This document shows, one piece after another, positions 39,141 to 47,305 of a DNA stretch of 64,000 nt. The DNA comes from Vibrio palustris (lineage in GTDB: Bacteria > Pseudomonadota > Gammaproteobacteria > Enterobacterales > Vibrionaceae). Below the pieces are notes generated by a model. It worked only from the letters and a program-made list of their open reading frames with translations. It was not told the DNA's origin and searched no databases. Location: the NCBI RefSeq assembly GCF_024346995.1, contig NZ_AP024887.1:372001-436000 (forward strand), in the 5' to 3' direction. Within the stretch, counting starts at the first letter, position 1. The number at the start of each line of letters is the position of its first letter. Both the position numbers and the translations under genes were made by a program.

Positions 39141-39997
39141 GACGTATGTGCCATGAAGTTTTGTATGCTGTTTAGTATCTTGAGTGGGTAAGTCATGTGC
39201 AAGCAATGTCCTTTGCCGTTGATAATATCTAGCTTAGCATCAGGTATCTGGCTCTGCATAAAATAGCCCACTTCGACAGGCACTAAAGCATCATGTTCAC
39301 TTTGTATGATTAAGCAGGGTTGCTTAATATCCATTAATAAATGGCGATAGTCAGACAAAAACGTCGCTTTAGCAAACGGCTTGGAGTAGGTCGGATCGGT
39401 TGAGCAAAAGCTGGTTAGTAACTCTTGCACCAAAGTGTCACTGACTTCTTGTTCAGGCTCTTCCATCGTGTCCGTTACTCCCATGACAAGCGGAGCAAGA
39501 TAGGTCCCCCAGCCGATATAGTTTTTATCCATCAGATTCAGCAGTTCTTCTAAATCACTTTGTTCAAAACCGCCTGAATAGTGTTGATCAATATTTAAAA
39601 AGCAGGGAGATGGACATACCATAACCAGCGCTTTGAAGAGGTCAGGACGCTGTATCGCTACGATGTGACCAATGGTCGCACTGACCGAATGGCCGACGTA
39701 CAGCACTTGTGACAGTTCAAGTGCGTCACATATCTCAATAATGTCTAATGCGTAACCTTCTAAAGAGCGATAACGCTCTGCTTGATAAGTACTGACATCG
39801 GATGTGCCGCTGCCCACATAATCAAATAATACGATTGTATAATGTTCTTCTAAATAGGGCGTAATAAAGCGCCACATATTTTGATTACAGCCAAAACCAT
39901 GGGCTAACAGAATAGTTTCTTCGCCTTTGCCAAATATTTGAATATTATTACGCAGCGTAATATCTGAGGGCGAAAGTAGGGAGGGGAGTAAGCTCAT
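39137..39997 (-). CDS. RsbQ-like alpha/beta hydrolase
   Basis: 286 residues from MSLLPSLLSPSD (a TTG 27 bp upstream is an alternative start). Alpha/beta-hydrolase of the RsbQ/KAI2/D14 type: oxyanion region LLAHGFGCNQNMW, FDYVGSGTSD, nucleophile Ser104 in VGHSVSA, PSPCFLN, NYIGWGTYLAP, FCSTDP, Asp236 in SEHDALVP and His264 in GKGHCLHM. Spacing of the triad fits RsbQ. In Bacillus, RsbQ activates the PAS domain of the phosphatase RsbP during energy stress. Here the next gene, overlapping by 4 bp, supplies a PAS domain joined to GGDEF. Likely role: produce or relay a small ligand to that cyclase. Confidence 0.92.
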   Translation of the reverse strand: MSLLPSLLSPSDITLRNNIQIFGKGEETILLAHGFGCNQNMWRFITPYLEEHYTIVLFDYVGSGTSDVSTYQAERYRSLEGYALDIIEICDALELSQVLYVGHSVSATIGHIVAIQRPDLFKALVMVCPSPCFLNIDQHYSGGFEQSDLEELLNLMDKNYIGWGTYLAPLVMGVTDTMEEPEQEVSDTLVQELLTSFCSTDPTYSKPFAKATFLSDYRHLLMDIKQPCLIIQSEHDALVPVEVGYFMQSQIPDAKLDIINGKGHCLHMTYPLKILNSIQNFMAHTS

Positions 39998-40104
39998 TTT
40001 GCGGTGGTTTCCTAGTAGAATCAAGTTACCATAAGGTGATGTTGTAGGCTTGTCAACAGTGTGTTGTTGTATATGATGTCATTGGGTAGTGAATGATTGG
40101 TATG

Positions 40105-40127
40105 CCATATTGCGCTAAGCAATATGG
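40105..40127. other. Perfect 9-bp stem-loop in divergent spacer
   Basis: CCATATTGC-loop-GCAATATGG lies in the 270-bp region between the hydrolase gene and the divergent DUF4177 gene. It could be an operator or a transcript-end structure; there is no T run. Confidence 0.35.
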
Positions 40128-40268
40128 GTATTGGCGTTAATTGCCGCGTTGTGGAGGAAATACACCACATGGATAACAATAAGGACAATTAGGCATTGCC
40201 GTCTTCACCGTTTATGCGCTCACCGTGTTCGTGTAGTATCTTTATTCTATACGTTAGCGAGGTGAGTC

Positions 40269-40484
40269 ATGACAAAATTTACAGAATATAAAGTAGTGCC
40301 GATTGTGGAAGGCGGATGCGGAACGATCTTATTAGGGGCGAGTGGTCTGCCGCTACAAAAGATGGAAGCTGAGCTCAATAGATACGCGCAAGACGGCTGG
40401 CAGGTTATCTTTCAAGTCGTTGAGAAAAAGCGCTTTATGCTGTTTTGGGTTCGCGAAGCGGTGATTGTGACACTAGGCCGTTAA
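40269..40484 (+). CDS. DUF4177 domain protein, 71 residues
   Basis: Start behind GAGGTGAGTC. The sequence TKFTEYKVVPIVEGG ... MEAELNRYAQDGWQVIFQVV has the DUF4177 pattern (EYKVV ... LN..G..GW..V). No function is known for the family. It is the first of three tightly packed genes with the YidD-like and TM2-like genes. Confidence 0.8.
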   Translation: MTKFTEYKVVPIVEGGCGTILLGASGLPLQKMEAELNRYAQDGWQVIFQVVEKKRFMLFWVREAVIVTLGR

Positions 40485-40486
40485 GC

Positions 40487-40711
40487 ATGTTAAAGCTCTT
40501 ATCTTTGGCATTGATCCATCGCTATCAAGTGAGGGGTGGTTCAAAAAAGCTTCTCAATATTGACTGTAATTTTGAGCCAAGTTGCTCGGAATACACCAAA
40601 CAATGCATTGCCAAATACGGGGCAATAAAAGGCTGGAAACTGGGGGTGGCAAGAATCAAACGCTGTAATCAACCTGACCTTGTTGAAAAAATACATGATG
40701 AGGTGCCCTAA
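40487..40711 (+). CDS. YidD-like membrane protein insertion efficiency factor family
   Basis: 74 residues, two bases after the DUF4177 stop. It contains the YidD (haemolytic domain) core: NIDCNFEPSCSEYTKQCIAK, YGAIKGWKLGVARIKRCNQP. Canonical yidD lies in rpmH-rnpA-yidD-yidC; this copy is elsewhere, with different neighbours, so it is a paralogue and not the housekeeping gene. The stop overlaps the next start (TAATG), so the two are translationally coupled. Confidence 0.85.
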   Translation: MLKLLSLALIHRYQVRGGSKKLLNIDCNFEPSCSEYTKQCIAKYGAIKGWKLGVARIKRCNQPDLVEKIHDEVP

Positions 40712-41103
40712 TGCGTTTATTAGAACCCATTGAGCAATTAGAAAGCAAGGAAGAACACTTGAGAAAGCAGGTGAATGCGTTGCCTGAGAATCAAAAAAGA
40801 GAATTCTATCACCGCCAGTCAAAACAACTGAAAGATCCCGATACCTACGCAGCCTTGAATTGGTTGTTCGTCGGTGGCTTTCACCACTGTTACTTAGGCA
40901 AATATGCATTGTTTGCGTTAGAAATTAGCCTACTAACCATCAGTATGGTTGGCTTCTTTCTCGGTCACTCAAGCGCGCTTGTTATCCTTGCCTTGCTTGT
41001 TATCTACGAATTACCACAATTGTTCTTCTCACAAAAGATAGCACGACAATACAATTACCAATTATCGTGTCGTATCTTTGAGGATGTCAGCAACCCTCAT
41101 TAA
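40711..41103 (+). CDS. TM2-like small membrane protein
   Basis: 130 residues. A charged N-terminal helix (1-50) is followed by two hydrophobic segments (about 57-80 and 83-107). AALNWLFVGGFHHCYLGKYA resembles the TM2 motif (G.HrFYLG), with a short cytosolic tail. It is coupled to the YidD-like gene. No function can be assigned; the pairing suggests a membrane-associated job for the cluster. Confidence 0.7.
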   Translation: MRLLEPIEQLESKEEHLRKQVNALPENQKREFYHRQSKQLKDPDTYAALNWLFVGGFHHCYLGKYALFALEISLLTISMVGFFLGHSSALVILALLVIYELPQLFFSQKIARQYNYQLSCRIFEDVSNPH

Positions 41104-41161
41104 CCCTCACTTTATTATTTGCGACGTTAAGGCGGGGTGTTTTGGTGTGACTAAACGACAT

Positions 41162-41313
41162 GCTTCGCGAGATTTAATCTATGGTGTGGGTATCGCCGCG
41201 TTCCTCTTTTTCAACTTGCTGATCTTTGATGATTTGGAGTAATGATGGAAGGAATGAGCGATTAGCATAGGATTCATTATCCCAAGCTTTTGATTTCATC
41301 AGTGCTTTGGGGC
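41162..41313. repeat. Direct repeat copy B (3' end of intact PPOX gene)
   Basis: Partner of 37899-38050; spans the last part and stop of the intact flavoprotein gene plus a few bases beyond the stop. Confidence 0.9.
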
Positions 41314-41761
41314 AATGAAAAAACAAGGTATCAACCTCGACCTTAATGACGACTTTGGGTTTAGTTTTGCCATCCAAGCAAAATTCACGTAGATCATCAT
41401 CCGTATGAATTGATGCAGTGCCTTTCACACGTACAATATCTTCAACTCCCGGGACGATAAACAGCAAGCCTACATGGGGGTTATTCAGCAAATTGGTAAG
41501 CGTATCTAAACGGTTATTACCTGGGCTATCAGGAAAAGCGAGCGTTTTTTCATCCAGTACTTTGACGAACCCGGCTTCTCCGCCACGAGGGGAAATATCT
41601 AAGAATTCATCTTGAGTGTGAGTGCTCAGCATAAACAGCGTGCTGTGTTCAATAAAGGTTTTGGCATGCTGATCGATGTGCCTGACATCTTTCGCGACGA
41701 CTAATGGCGCAGGCAGGTTATAGAGATTTCTTAATTGTGCCAATGTGGTGATGTGAGTCAT
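41174..41761 (-). CDS. PPOX-type FMN-dependent flavoprotein (MSMEG_1061-like)
   Basis: 195 residues of the pyridoxamine-phosphate-oxidase-like split-barrel fold. TLFMLSTHTQDEFLDISPRG, then DEKTLAFPDSPGNNRLDTL and GLLFIVPGVEDIVRVKG are the FMN-binding strands of this subgroup. Likely an FMN or F420-type redox enzyme or binder with unknown substrate. The 3' end is duplicated at 37.9 kb as a truncated paralogue. Confidence 0.85.
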   Translation of the reverse strand: MTHITTLAQLRNLYNLPAPLVVAKDVRHIDQHAKTFIEHSTLFMLSTHTQDEFLDISPRGGEAGFVKVLDEKTLAFPDSPGNNRLDTLTNLLNNPHVGLLFIVPGVEDIVRVKGTASIHTDDDLREFCLDGKTKPKVVIKVEVDTLFFHCPKALMKSKAWDNESYANRSFLPSLLQIIKDQQVEKEERGDTHTID

Positions 41762-42089
41762 TAGTATTTCCCTTTAGTTATCAGTTGTTAATTATATGTA
41801 AATGATAACTAATGTTATTTGATATTAGTTTGCATTATCATTGTATAAATCGTGATTAAGAGTCAAATACAATCTCACTAGAATACATTCCAGTCAGTAA
41901 ATTCATCATGTTTTGAATCGTAGCGTTTACATTCACGCTATTCTCTGGCGCTTATTAGTGGCTTTTGTTGGTGGTTATAGATGGGGGGGCCGAATATGTC
42001 TAGGCCTACGGATTGCCGCAGCAAATGTGCGGAAAGCGGATCTACGAATAGGCATGTCGAACTGCGCGCCACATTCGTAGATGGCCAGT
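41762..42089. other. Gene-free spacer with inverted repeats
   Basis: No frame supported. TCTACGAAT (42041-42049) and ATTCGTAGA (42073-42081) form a perfect 9-bp inverted repeat with a 23-bp interior. Just before it CCGCA-loop-TGCGG (around 42016-42032) can form a second small stem, and TAGGCCTA at 42001 is palindromic. The element lies immediately downstream of the LysR gene stop. It could be a terminator-like structure or a small mobile or repetitive element; it has no T run. Confidence 0.4.
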
Positions 42090-42968
42090 CTAGTTGGTGA
42101 GTAAGTGCAAGAACTGCATCAGTGCGGGGTTATCTGAGGTATTTTTATAAACAAAGCTAAGCGGTGATGTATTGGATAACACGTCTAGTGATATTGCCTG
42201 AATCATTGGCGATGGACGGGTAAAATGTCGCTCATTAACAATCGCAACACCGCTGCCTGTGGCCACTAAACCCAGCATGGTACTTTCCCCATGTGCCCAT
42301 TCCACCACATTGGGTTCCCATCCGATGTTATGAAAGATTGCTTCTAGCCAATCATAATAATAAGGATCAACGCTGCGCGGCAAACGCACGGCGGGTAATT
42401 GGTTAAGCTCTTCTATCGTGATCGACGATGGTAAAACGGTGTCCCAACTGACCGGATAAGCCAACATGAGTTTATCTTGAGATATCGGTTGTACGGAGTA
42501 TTCAGGGGGCAATTCCGCGTAGTGATAGAGAAAAGCGCCATCAATTTGATCAAGCTCTAAGCGTTTTTGGAGCACCATGGGGGTATCTGAATAGATTTCG
42601 AGTTCGACATCGCTGTGGAGCTGCCGAAATTGATGCATTGCCTGATTAATTTCTCCTTGCCATAACACGAAGTCAGGTGCGCCGAGTGTCAGTGAACCAT
42701 ATTCAGTATGGCTAAATTGACGCACCCGATCATTGGCATCATCAATCTGCCTGATAATGCCGCCTAACTGCTTTTGGTAGAATTTCCCAGTACGATTTAA
42801 GCGTAATCCTTTCGGTAACCTATCAAACAGTTGGAGGCCTAGTTCTTCTTCTAATTCCTTAATTTTTCTTGAAACCGCAGGCTGGGTGACATGAACTTTT
42901 TGCGCGGCTAATCGTAGGTTTTGCGTTTCAGCGACGGCTAAAAAATATTTAAGGTGGCGTAACTCCAT
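42090..42968 (-). CDS. LysR family transcriptional regulator (divergent from TonB receptor)
   Basis: 292 residues. Classic LysR opening MELRHLKYFLAVAETQNLRL and HTH LAAQKVHVTQPAVSRKIKEL, then a periplasmic-binding-like effector domain with GEINQAMHQFRQLHSDVELE. Divergent from the TonB-dependent receptor gene, whose intergenic region carries an inverted repeat (42994-43011); it probably controls that receptor and itself. Confidence 0.92.
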   Translation of the reverse strand: MELRHLKYFLAVAETQNLRLAAQKVHVTQPAVSRKIKELEEELGLQLFDRLPKGLRLNRTGKFYQKQLGGIIRQIDDANDRVRQFSHTEYGSLTLGAPDFVLWQGEINQAMHQFRQLHSDVELEIYSDTPMVLQKRLELDQIDGAFLYHYAELPPEYSVQPISQDKLMLAYPVSWDTVLPSSITIEELNQLPAVRLPRSVDPYYYDWLEAIFHNIGWEPNVVEWAHGESTMLGLVATGSGVAIVNERHFTRPSPMIQAISLDVLSNTSPLSFVYKNTSDNPALMQFLHLLTN

Positions 42969-42993
42969 ACATGTATTTCTCTATTGGTATCGG

Positions 42994-43011
42994 TTGATAA
43001 CGATATATCAA
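42994..43011. promoter_or_regulatory. Inverted repeat TTGATA-N6-TATCAA, candidate LysR operator
   Basis: Perfect dyad in the LysR/TonB-receptor spacer, 26 bp upstream of the LysR start codon. Position and symmetry fit a LysR-type recognition site. Confidence 0.45.
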
Positions 43012-43026
43012 TTCTATTGATATTAA

Positions 43027-43040
43027 ATAATAAGTATTAT
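43027..43040 (+). promoter_or_regulatory. Candidate Fur-type site upstream of TonB receptor
   Basis: ATAATAAGTATTAT, followed by CGTTCGCATTATC, shows the A/T-rich ATAAT/ATTAT symmetry of Fur boxes, but it is not a full 19-bp consensus match. It lies 58-71 bp ahead of the receptor start. Confidence 0.4.
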
Positions 43041-43097
43041 CGTTCGCATTATCAAGATGGCAACTAACAATAACATGGATATGACAGGATTATAAAA

Positions 43098-45218
43098 ATG
43101 GAAAATAGACAAAGTGGTCAACAGTCGCTTAGGGAAAGTCGTCGTGCTATTCAAATACTGTTGTGTTTTGTGCCTATTTTTTCTTATTCAGGTGCTATTT
43201 ATGCACAAACGGAAGACAGCTCACAAACAGAGCAGGCGCATCGAGTGAATACGATTACGGTGTATGGTTTACCTGCTTCCTCTGATGCAGATACTACCGT
43301 TGCGCAAGAGATGTGGGTGGGAGGAAAGGTTGCCACCGATGTGTTAGACACACCCGCTTTAGTGTCGATCATTACCGAAAAAGAAGTAAACCAGAGAAAC
43401 GCGACGACCACAGAAGAAGTATTGCAGTATTCACCAGGTTTGGTCACAGATTATTATGGTTCGGATGATCGTAATGATTACTTTAAGATTCGCGGTTTTC
43501 AGGCGACGACGTATCGAGATGGTATGACGCTAGGCTCGATGCGCGGAGTACGTGAAGATCCTTATGCCTACGAGCGTGTTGAAGTGATCCGTGGTGCTAA
43601 CTCAACATTGTTTGGTCCTGCGGATCCGGGAGGATCGGTTAATTTTGTTAGTAAACGACCTAAGTTTGAACGCTTTGGCAATAGCTATGTGTCTTACGGT
43701 TCGTTTGATCATAAAGAAATGGGATTAGATTTTGGTGATACGTTAAATGACTCTGGTACAGTCGCTTATCGTTTGACGACGAAAGTGAAAGATAGCGATC
43801 TGCAATACGATCATTCCAAAGATAATTCTCAACTGATTATGGGAGGGCTGACGTGGCAGCCTTCAGTCAGCACTACAGCGACATTAGTGGTGGATTATTT
43901 AGGCCGTGATAGCACACCCAATAGTGGCGGCTATCCAATTGATCGCAAGTATGATCGGGATGACTTTTTTGGTGAGCCAAATTACAACAAGCATGACGTG
44001 GATAGAACCAATATTACCGCGCAGCTCTCTCATCATTTTGATAATGGCCTCTCCTTGAGTGGCAATATACGCTATAGCAAGTTAAGCGATGATTTTGGGT
44101 ATGTGTATTTGACGGATTCGAAAAGCCGAACAGGCAGTGTGATACCGCGTGCTTACTTTGGTACTGACACGTCTTCAGAGCAATTTATCGGTAACACCAT
44201 GTTGGAATATGCGACCAGTTTTGCGCGGCTCGATAGTAGCACCTTGGTGGGTTTGGAATACCGTGATTCATCGACACAAGATAGCTCGGTATATGGCGTG
44301 GCGAGCCGTATTGATCTTGAGAATCCAACATATCGTGGTAAGCCAACTCTGGGCGCGCCATACAGTAAAAATGATCAGGATGCGACGACCAAGTCAGTGT
44401 TCTTGCAGCAAAACTTATCACTGGACGATCGTTATATTGTGACGCTCGGCATTCGCCATGATTATATGAATCTTTCTAATCGCGACTTAACGGGCGTGAA
44501 GAAGAGCGATAATTTCTCGGAAACATCGCTACGTGGTGCGTTTACGATTAAAATTGATCAGGAGTGGTCAACTTATATTAGCCAAGTCGAGTCAGTGGCG
44601 CCGCCCACCATTGGCGTAAAACCAGAACGTGGCGAGCAGGTTGAATTAGGAGTGAAATACGCGCCGTTAGATATGAATGCGTTATTCTCTGCCGCTGTTT
44701 ATGATCTGAAAAAAGACGACGTTAATATGTCGATTGTTCAAGATAACGGGACGATCAAGCAAGAAACCATTGGTGAGACGCGCGTTCGCGGATTGGATTT
44801 TGAGATGAAGGCAGAACTGACCGATGAGTTCAGCTTAATCGGTGGGTATTCCTATATGAAGTCTGAGGTGATCCGTGGGAGTACAAGTACAGGGAAAGTG
44901 CTTGATGATAACGAGTTTGTAACAGCACCAAATAATACGGCTTCACTGTGGGGCTACTATACCTTACCGAATAAAACCATGGATGTGGGGTTAGGTGCGC
45001 GCTATGTCGGAAGTTATTACTTTGATGCAGACAACACAGAGAAAAGTGATGCGACCACACTGTTTGATTTTGCGTTTGCTTATCGTATGTCTAAAGCGGT
45101 TAATCTGACCTTCAATGTACATAACTTAACGGATAAACAAGCCGTCGTTGGCTCTGGCACCGCTAACTATTACACGCCGAGTCGTTCGTTTAATGCCAGC
45201 TTGAATTATTCTTGGTAA
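43098..45218 (+). CDS. TonB-dependent siderophore receptor
   Basis: 706 residues. A long signal peptide ends near AIYA (residue 36), then a plug domain (about 80-190): ALVSIITEKEVNQRNATTTE, YFKIRGFQATTYRDGM, YERVEVIRGANSTLFGPADP and GGSVNFVSKRP. A 22-strand barrel ends in the outer-membrane signature ASLNYSW. The plug is most like hydroxamate-type receptors (FhuA/FoxA group); the ligand is not determined. Divergent from a LysR gene. No transporter or siderophore-utilisation gene follows. Confidence 0.94.
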   Translation: MENRQSGQQSLRESRRAIQILLCFVPIFSYSGAIYAQTEDSSQTEQAHRVNTITVYGLPASSDADTTVAQEMWVGGKVATDVLDTPALVSIITEKEVNQRNATTTEEVLQYSPGLVTDYYGSDDRNDYFKIRGFQATTYRDGMTLGSMRGVREDPYAYERVEVIRGANSTLFGPADPGGSVNFVSKRPKFERFGNSYVSYGSFDHKEMGLDFGDTLNDSGTVAYRLTTKVKDSDLQYDHSKDNSQLIMGGLTWQPSVSTTATLVVDYLGRDSTPNSGGYPIDRKYDRDDFFGEPNYNKHDVDRTNITAQLSHHFDNGLSLSGNIRYSKLSDDFGYVYLTDSKSRTGSVIPRAYFGTDTSSEQFIGNTMLEYATSFARLDSSTLVGLEYRDSSTQDSSVYGVASRIDLENPTYRGKPTLGAPYSKNDQDATTKSVFLQQNLSLDDRYIVTLGIRHDYMNLSNRDLTGVKKSDNFSETSLRGAFTIKIDQEWSTYISQVESVAPPTIGVKPERGEQVELGVKYAPLDMNALFSAAVYDLKKDDVNMSIVQDNGTIKQETIGETRVRGLDFEMKAELTDEFSLIGGYSYMKSEVIRGSTSTGKVLDDNEFVTAPNNTASLWGYYTLPNKTMDVGLGARYVGSYYFDADNTEKSDATTLFDFAFAYRMSKAVNLTFNVHNLTDKQAVVGSGTANYYTPSRSFNASLNYSW

Positions 45219-45269
45219 AACGTTGGACTGATTTGTCTCTCAGATATCAGGTATATGATTCAGGTGGGA

Positions 45270-45301
45270 AAGCTGAGCCAAAGGATATTGGCTCAGCTTT
45301 T
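45270..45301. terminator. Bidirectional terminator after TonB receptor
   Basis: AAGCTGAGCCAA-loop-TTGGCTCAGCTT followed by TT; convergent with the YdcZ genes. Confidence 0.75.
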
Positions 45302-45307
45302 GCGTTC

Positions 45308-45769
45308 TTAGCTGTCAGATTCTTGCGATTCTTGATTACTTGAATAAATAAAGTAAAGCGCAATACCTAGACAGACAACTGCCGCAATCCGGTTAATAGA
45401 AAACGGTAATTCTTGGTTGTTAAGCCAACCAAAGTTATCAATTAACATACTCATTAACAGCTGGCCGAAAATCACAGCGACAGTAGAGACTGCGACGCCA
45501 ATACGTTGCACTGCAAAGACCATGATTACTATATAAGGCACACCACACATGGCACCCAACAGTTGCCATTTAGGCATATCCATCAAGGTCAGATCGTGGC
45601 CTTTGTCAAAGTAAAAAATCAGTAACGCGGTAACCAGTGCCCCGATTGAAAAAGTAAGGAAAGCACAGCGGAATACACCGACTTTATTACCTAATTGACC
45701 GTTAACAGCCGCTTGAATACTTAATAATGCACCACCGATCACGGCGAGCATAATCATTAAAATCGTCAT
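45308..45769 (-). CDS. DMT family half-size transporter, YdcZ type (second gene)
   Basis: 153 residues with about five hydrophobic segments; family strings GALLSIQAAVNGQLG and GVPYIVIMVFAVQRIGVAVS. YdcZ (DUF606) proteins are half the size of typical DMT transporters and act as homo- or heterodimers. It follows a sister gene by 9 bp, so a heterodimer is likely. Substrate unknown. Confidence 0.88.
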   Translation of the reverse strand: MTILMIMLAVIGGALLSIQAAVNGQLGNKVGVFRCAFLTFSIGALVTALLIFYFDKGHDLTLMDMPKWQLLGAMCGVPYIVIMVFAVQRIGVAVSTVAVIFGQLLMSMLIDNFGWLNNQELPFSINRIAAVVCLGIALYFIYSSNQESQESDS

Positions 45770-45778
45770 AACCTTTCC

Positions 45779-46213
45779 TTAATCGAGTGCGATGAGAAGT
45801 AATGCGGCAACAATAAATGCCAGTGCACATAAGCGCTTCTTACCCACTTTGCGCGCTGGTGTCCCGAGCAAGCCGTAATGGTCAATGATGACGCTTTTGA
45901 ATATTTGACCCGCGAGAATACCGATCATGGTGACCGCAATACCAATGACGGGGGTCGCGATGGTTAAAATCACCACATAGCCCGCGCCTAAAATACCCCC
46001 GGTTAATTGCCAAGCAGGTTGCTCAAAAAAGGAAGGGCTATTACGTGGGCTGAAGAACAGCATAAGTAAAAACGTCAGTGCAGAACCGACACCGAAAATG
46101 CTAAATGTTGCCCATAAATGACCGACTTGTTCGCCTAACGGCCCAAGAATGCCCGCTTCAACGGACAAGCCCATGCCACCGGCAATCACAAGTAAAATTA
46201 ATAGAAATTGCAT
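45779..46213 (-). CDS. DMT family half-size transporter, YdcZ type (first gene)
   Basis: 144 residues; MQFLLILLVIAGGMGLSVEA, GGILGAGYVVILTIATPVIG. Same fold and spacing as its neighbour, and probably its dimer partner. Divergent from a LysR regulator (46311) with a 97-bp shared promoter region, so regulation by that protein is likely. Confidence 0.88.
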   Translation of the reverse strand: MQFLLILLVIAGGMGLSVEAGILGPLGEQVGHLWATFSIFGVGSALTFLLMLFFSPRNSPSFFEQPAWQLTGGILGAGYVVILTIATPVIGIAVTMIGILAGQIFKSVIIDHYGLLGTPARKVGKKRLCALAFIVAALLLIALD

Positions 46214-46310
46214 ATTATTCTAGGTTGATAAGTGAGGTGTGCATCATACGGTAGCGATTATTAAATAAAAACGTCATAATCCAATAATTACTTTTGCAGG
46301 AATTGCATTA

Positions 46311-47240
46311 ATGAGCTCAGCAAATACTATAGATATTCGTACGCTACGTTTTTTTGTCAGTGTCTTTGATTCGCAAAATTTCTCAGTAGTTGCCCGCCGT
46401 GAAGGGGTTTCTGCGTCCATGATATCGAGAACAATTCATCAGCTTGAAGATGCGCTCGGCCAGCAATTGTTCTATCGTAATACGCGTTCGATAACACCGA
46501 CAGAGGAAGGGCGTTTGTTCTTTACCTATGCGCAACAAATGATTGGGCAGATGGAAGAAGCACAAGCGCAATTACAAGATAAAAATAACGAGCCTTCTGG
46601 GTTAGTAAGGATTAATGCACCGGTGTTTTTTGGTCAACGTCATATTGCGCCGTGGCTGGCGACCTTATCGCAGCAGTATCCTAAATTATCCATAGAGCTG
46701 ATGCTGACCGATGAGTATATTGATCCGTTGCGAGAAGGGACGGATATTCTGTTTCGAATTGGTAATCTAACCGACTCGTCTTTACATGCACGGATTTTTG
46801 GGACACAGCGTTACCACCTTGCCGCATCACCTCAATATATTGAAAAATATGGGCTACCTAGTACACCATCGCAATTAACTCAGCACCGATGCTTGGTTTA
46901 TAAGGGATTTGAAGGGGCAAATCGTTGGTTACTCCGTTTGCCTGATGAGGAGTGGGTGCATTACCCAGTAACGCCCGTGTTAACCTCTAATGATGCCAAT
47001 GGATTGTTGACCGCGGCATTAAATGGAATGGGCATTGTGTTATTTCCGGATTGGCTATTAGGTAAAGAATTACATCAAGGTAAATTAATTGAACTCTTAC
47101 CAGAGTATGAGGCAACCATTAATACTCAACCACAGCATATTGCAGCGATGTACCCTAATGTGCGTCACCCCCCACTCAATGTGAGAGCTGTCATTGATTA
47201 TTTTGTGGACGTCTATGGAGAGCCACTGTATTGGGCTTGA
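46311..47240 (+). CDS. LysR family transcriptional regulator (divergent from YdcZ pair)
   Basis: 309 residues. HTH FSVVARREGVSASMISRTIH, dimer helix GQQLFYRNTRSITPTEEGRL, and an effector domain of the CrgA/PecT-like type (GLVRINAPVFFGQRHIAPWL). Its divergent position makes the two YdcZ transporter genes its likely targets. Confidence 0.92.
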   Translation: MSSANTIDIRTLRFFVSVFDSQNFSVVARREGVSASMISRTIHQLEDALGQQLFYRNTRSITPTEEGRLFFTYAQQMIGQMEEAQAQLQDKNNEPSGLVRINAPVFFGQRHIAPWLATLSQQYPKLSIELMLTDEYIDPLREGTDILFRIGNLTDSSLHARIFGTQRYHLAASPQYIEKYGLPSTPSQLTQHRCLVYKGFEGANRWLLRLPDEEWVHYPVTPVLTSNDANGLLTAALNGMGIVLFPDWLLGKELHQGKLIELLPEYEATINTQPQHIAAMYPNVRHPPLNVRAVIDYFVDVYGEPLYWA

Positions 47241-47305
47241 TAAGTCCCCGTTGGCAATCGCGGTGAGCGTGATTGCCAATCGGTGATTATCGGTGTTGAT
47301 AAACC

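Noticed and set aside
42001..42081. attC or CRISPR-like element
   Set aside because: Only one copy, no repeat-spacer pattern, and no GTTRRRY/RYYYAAC core sequences.
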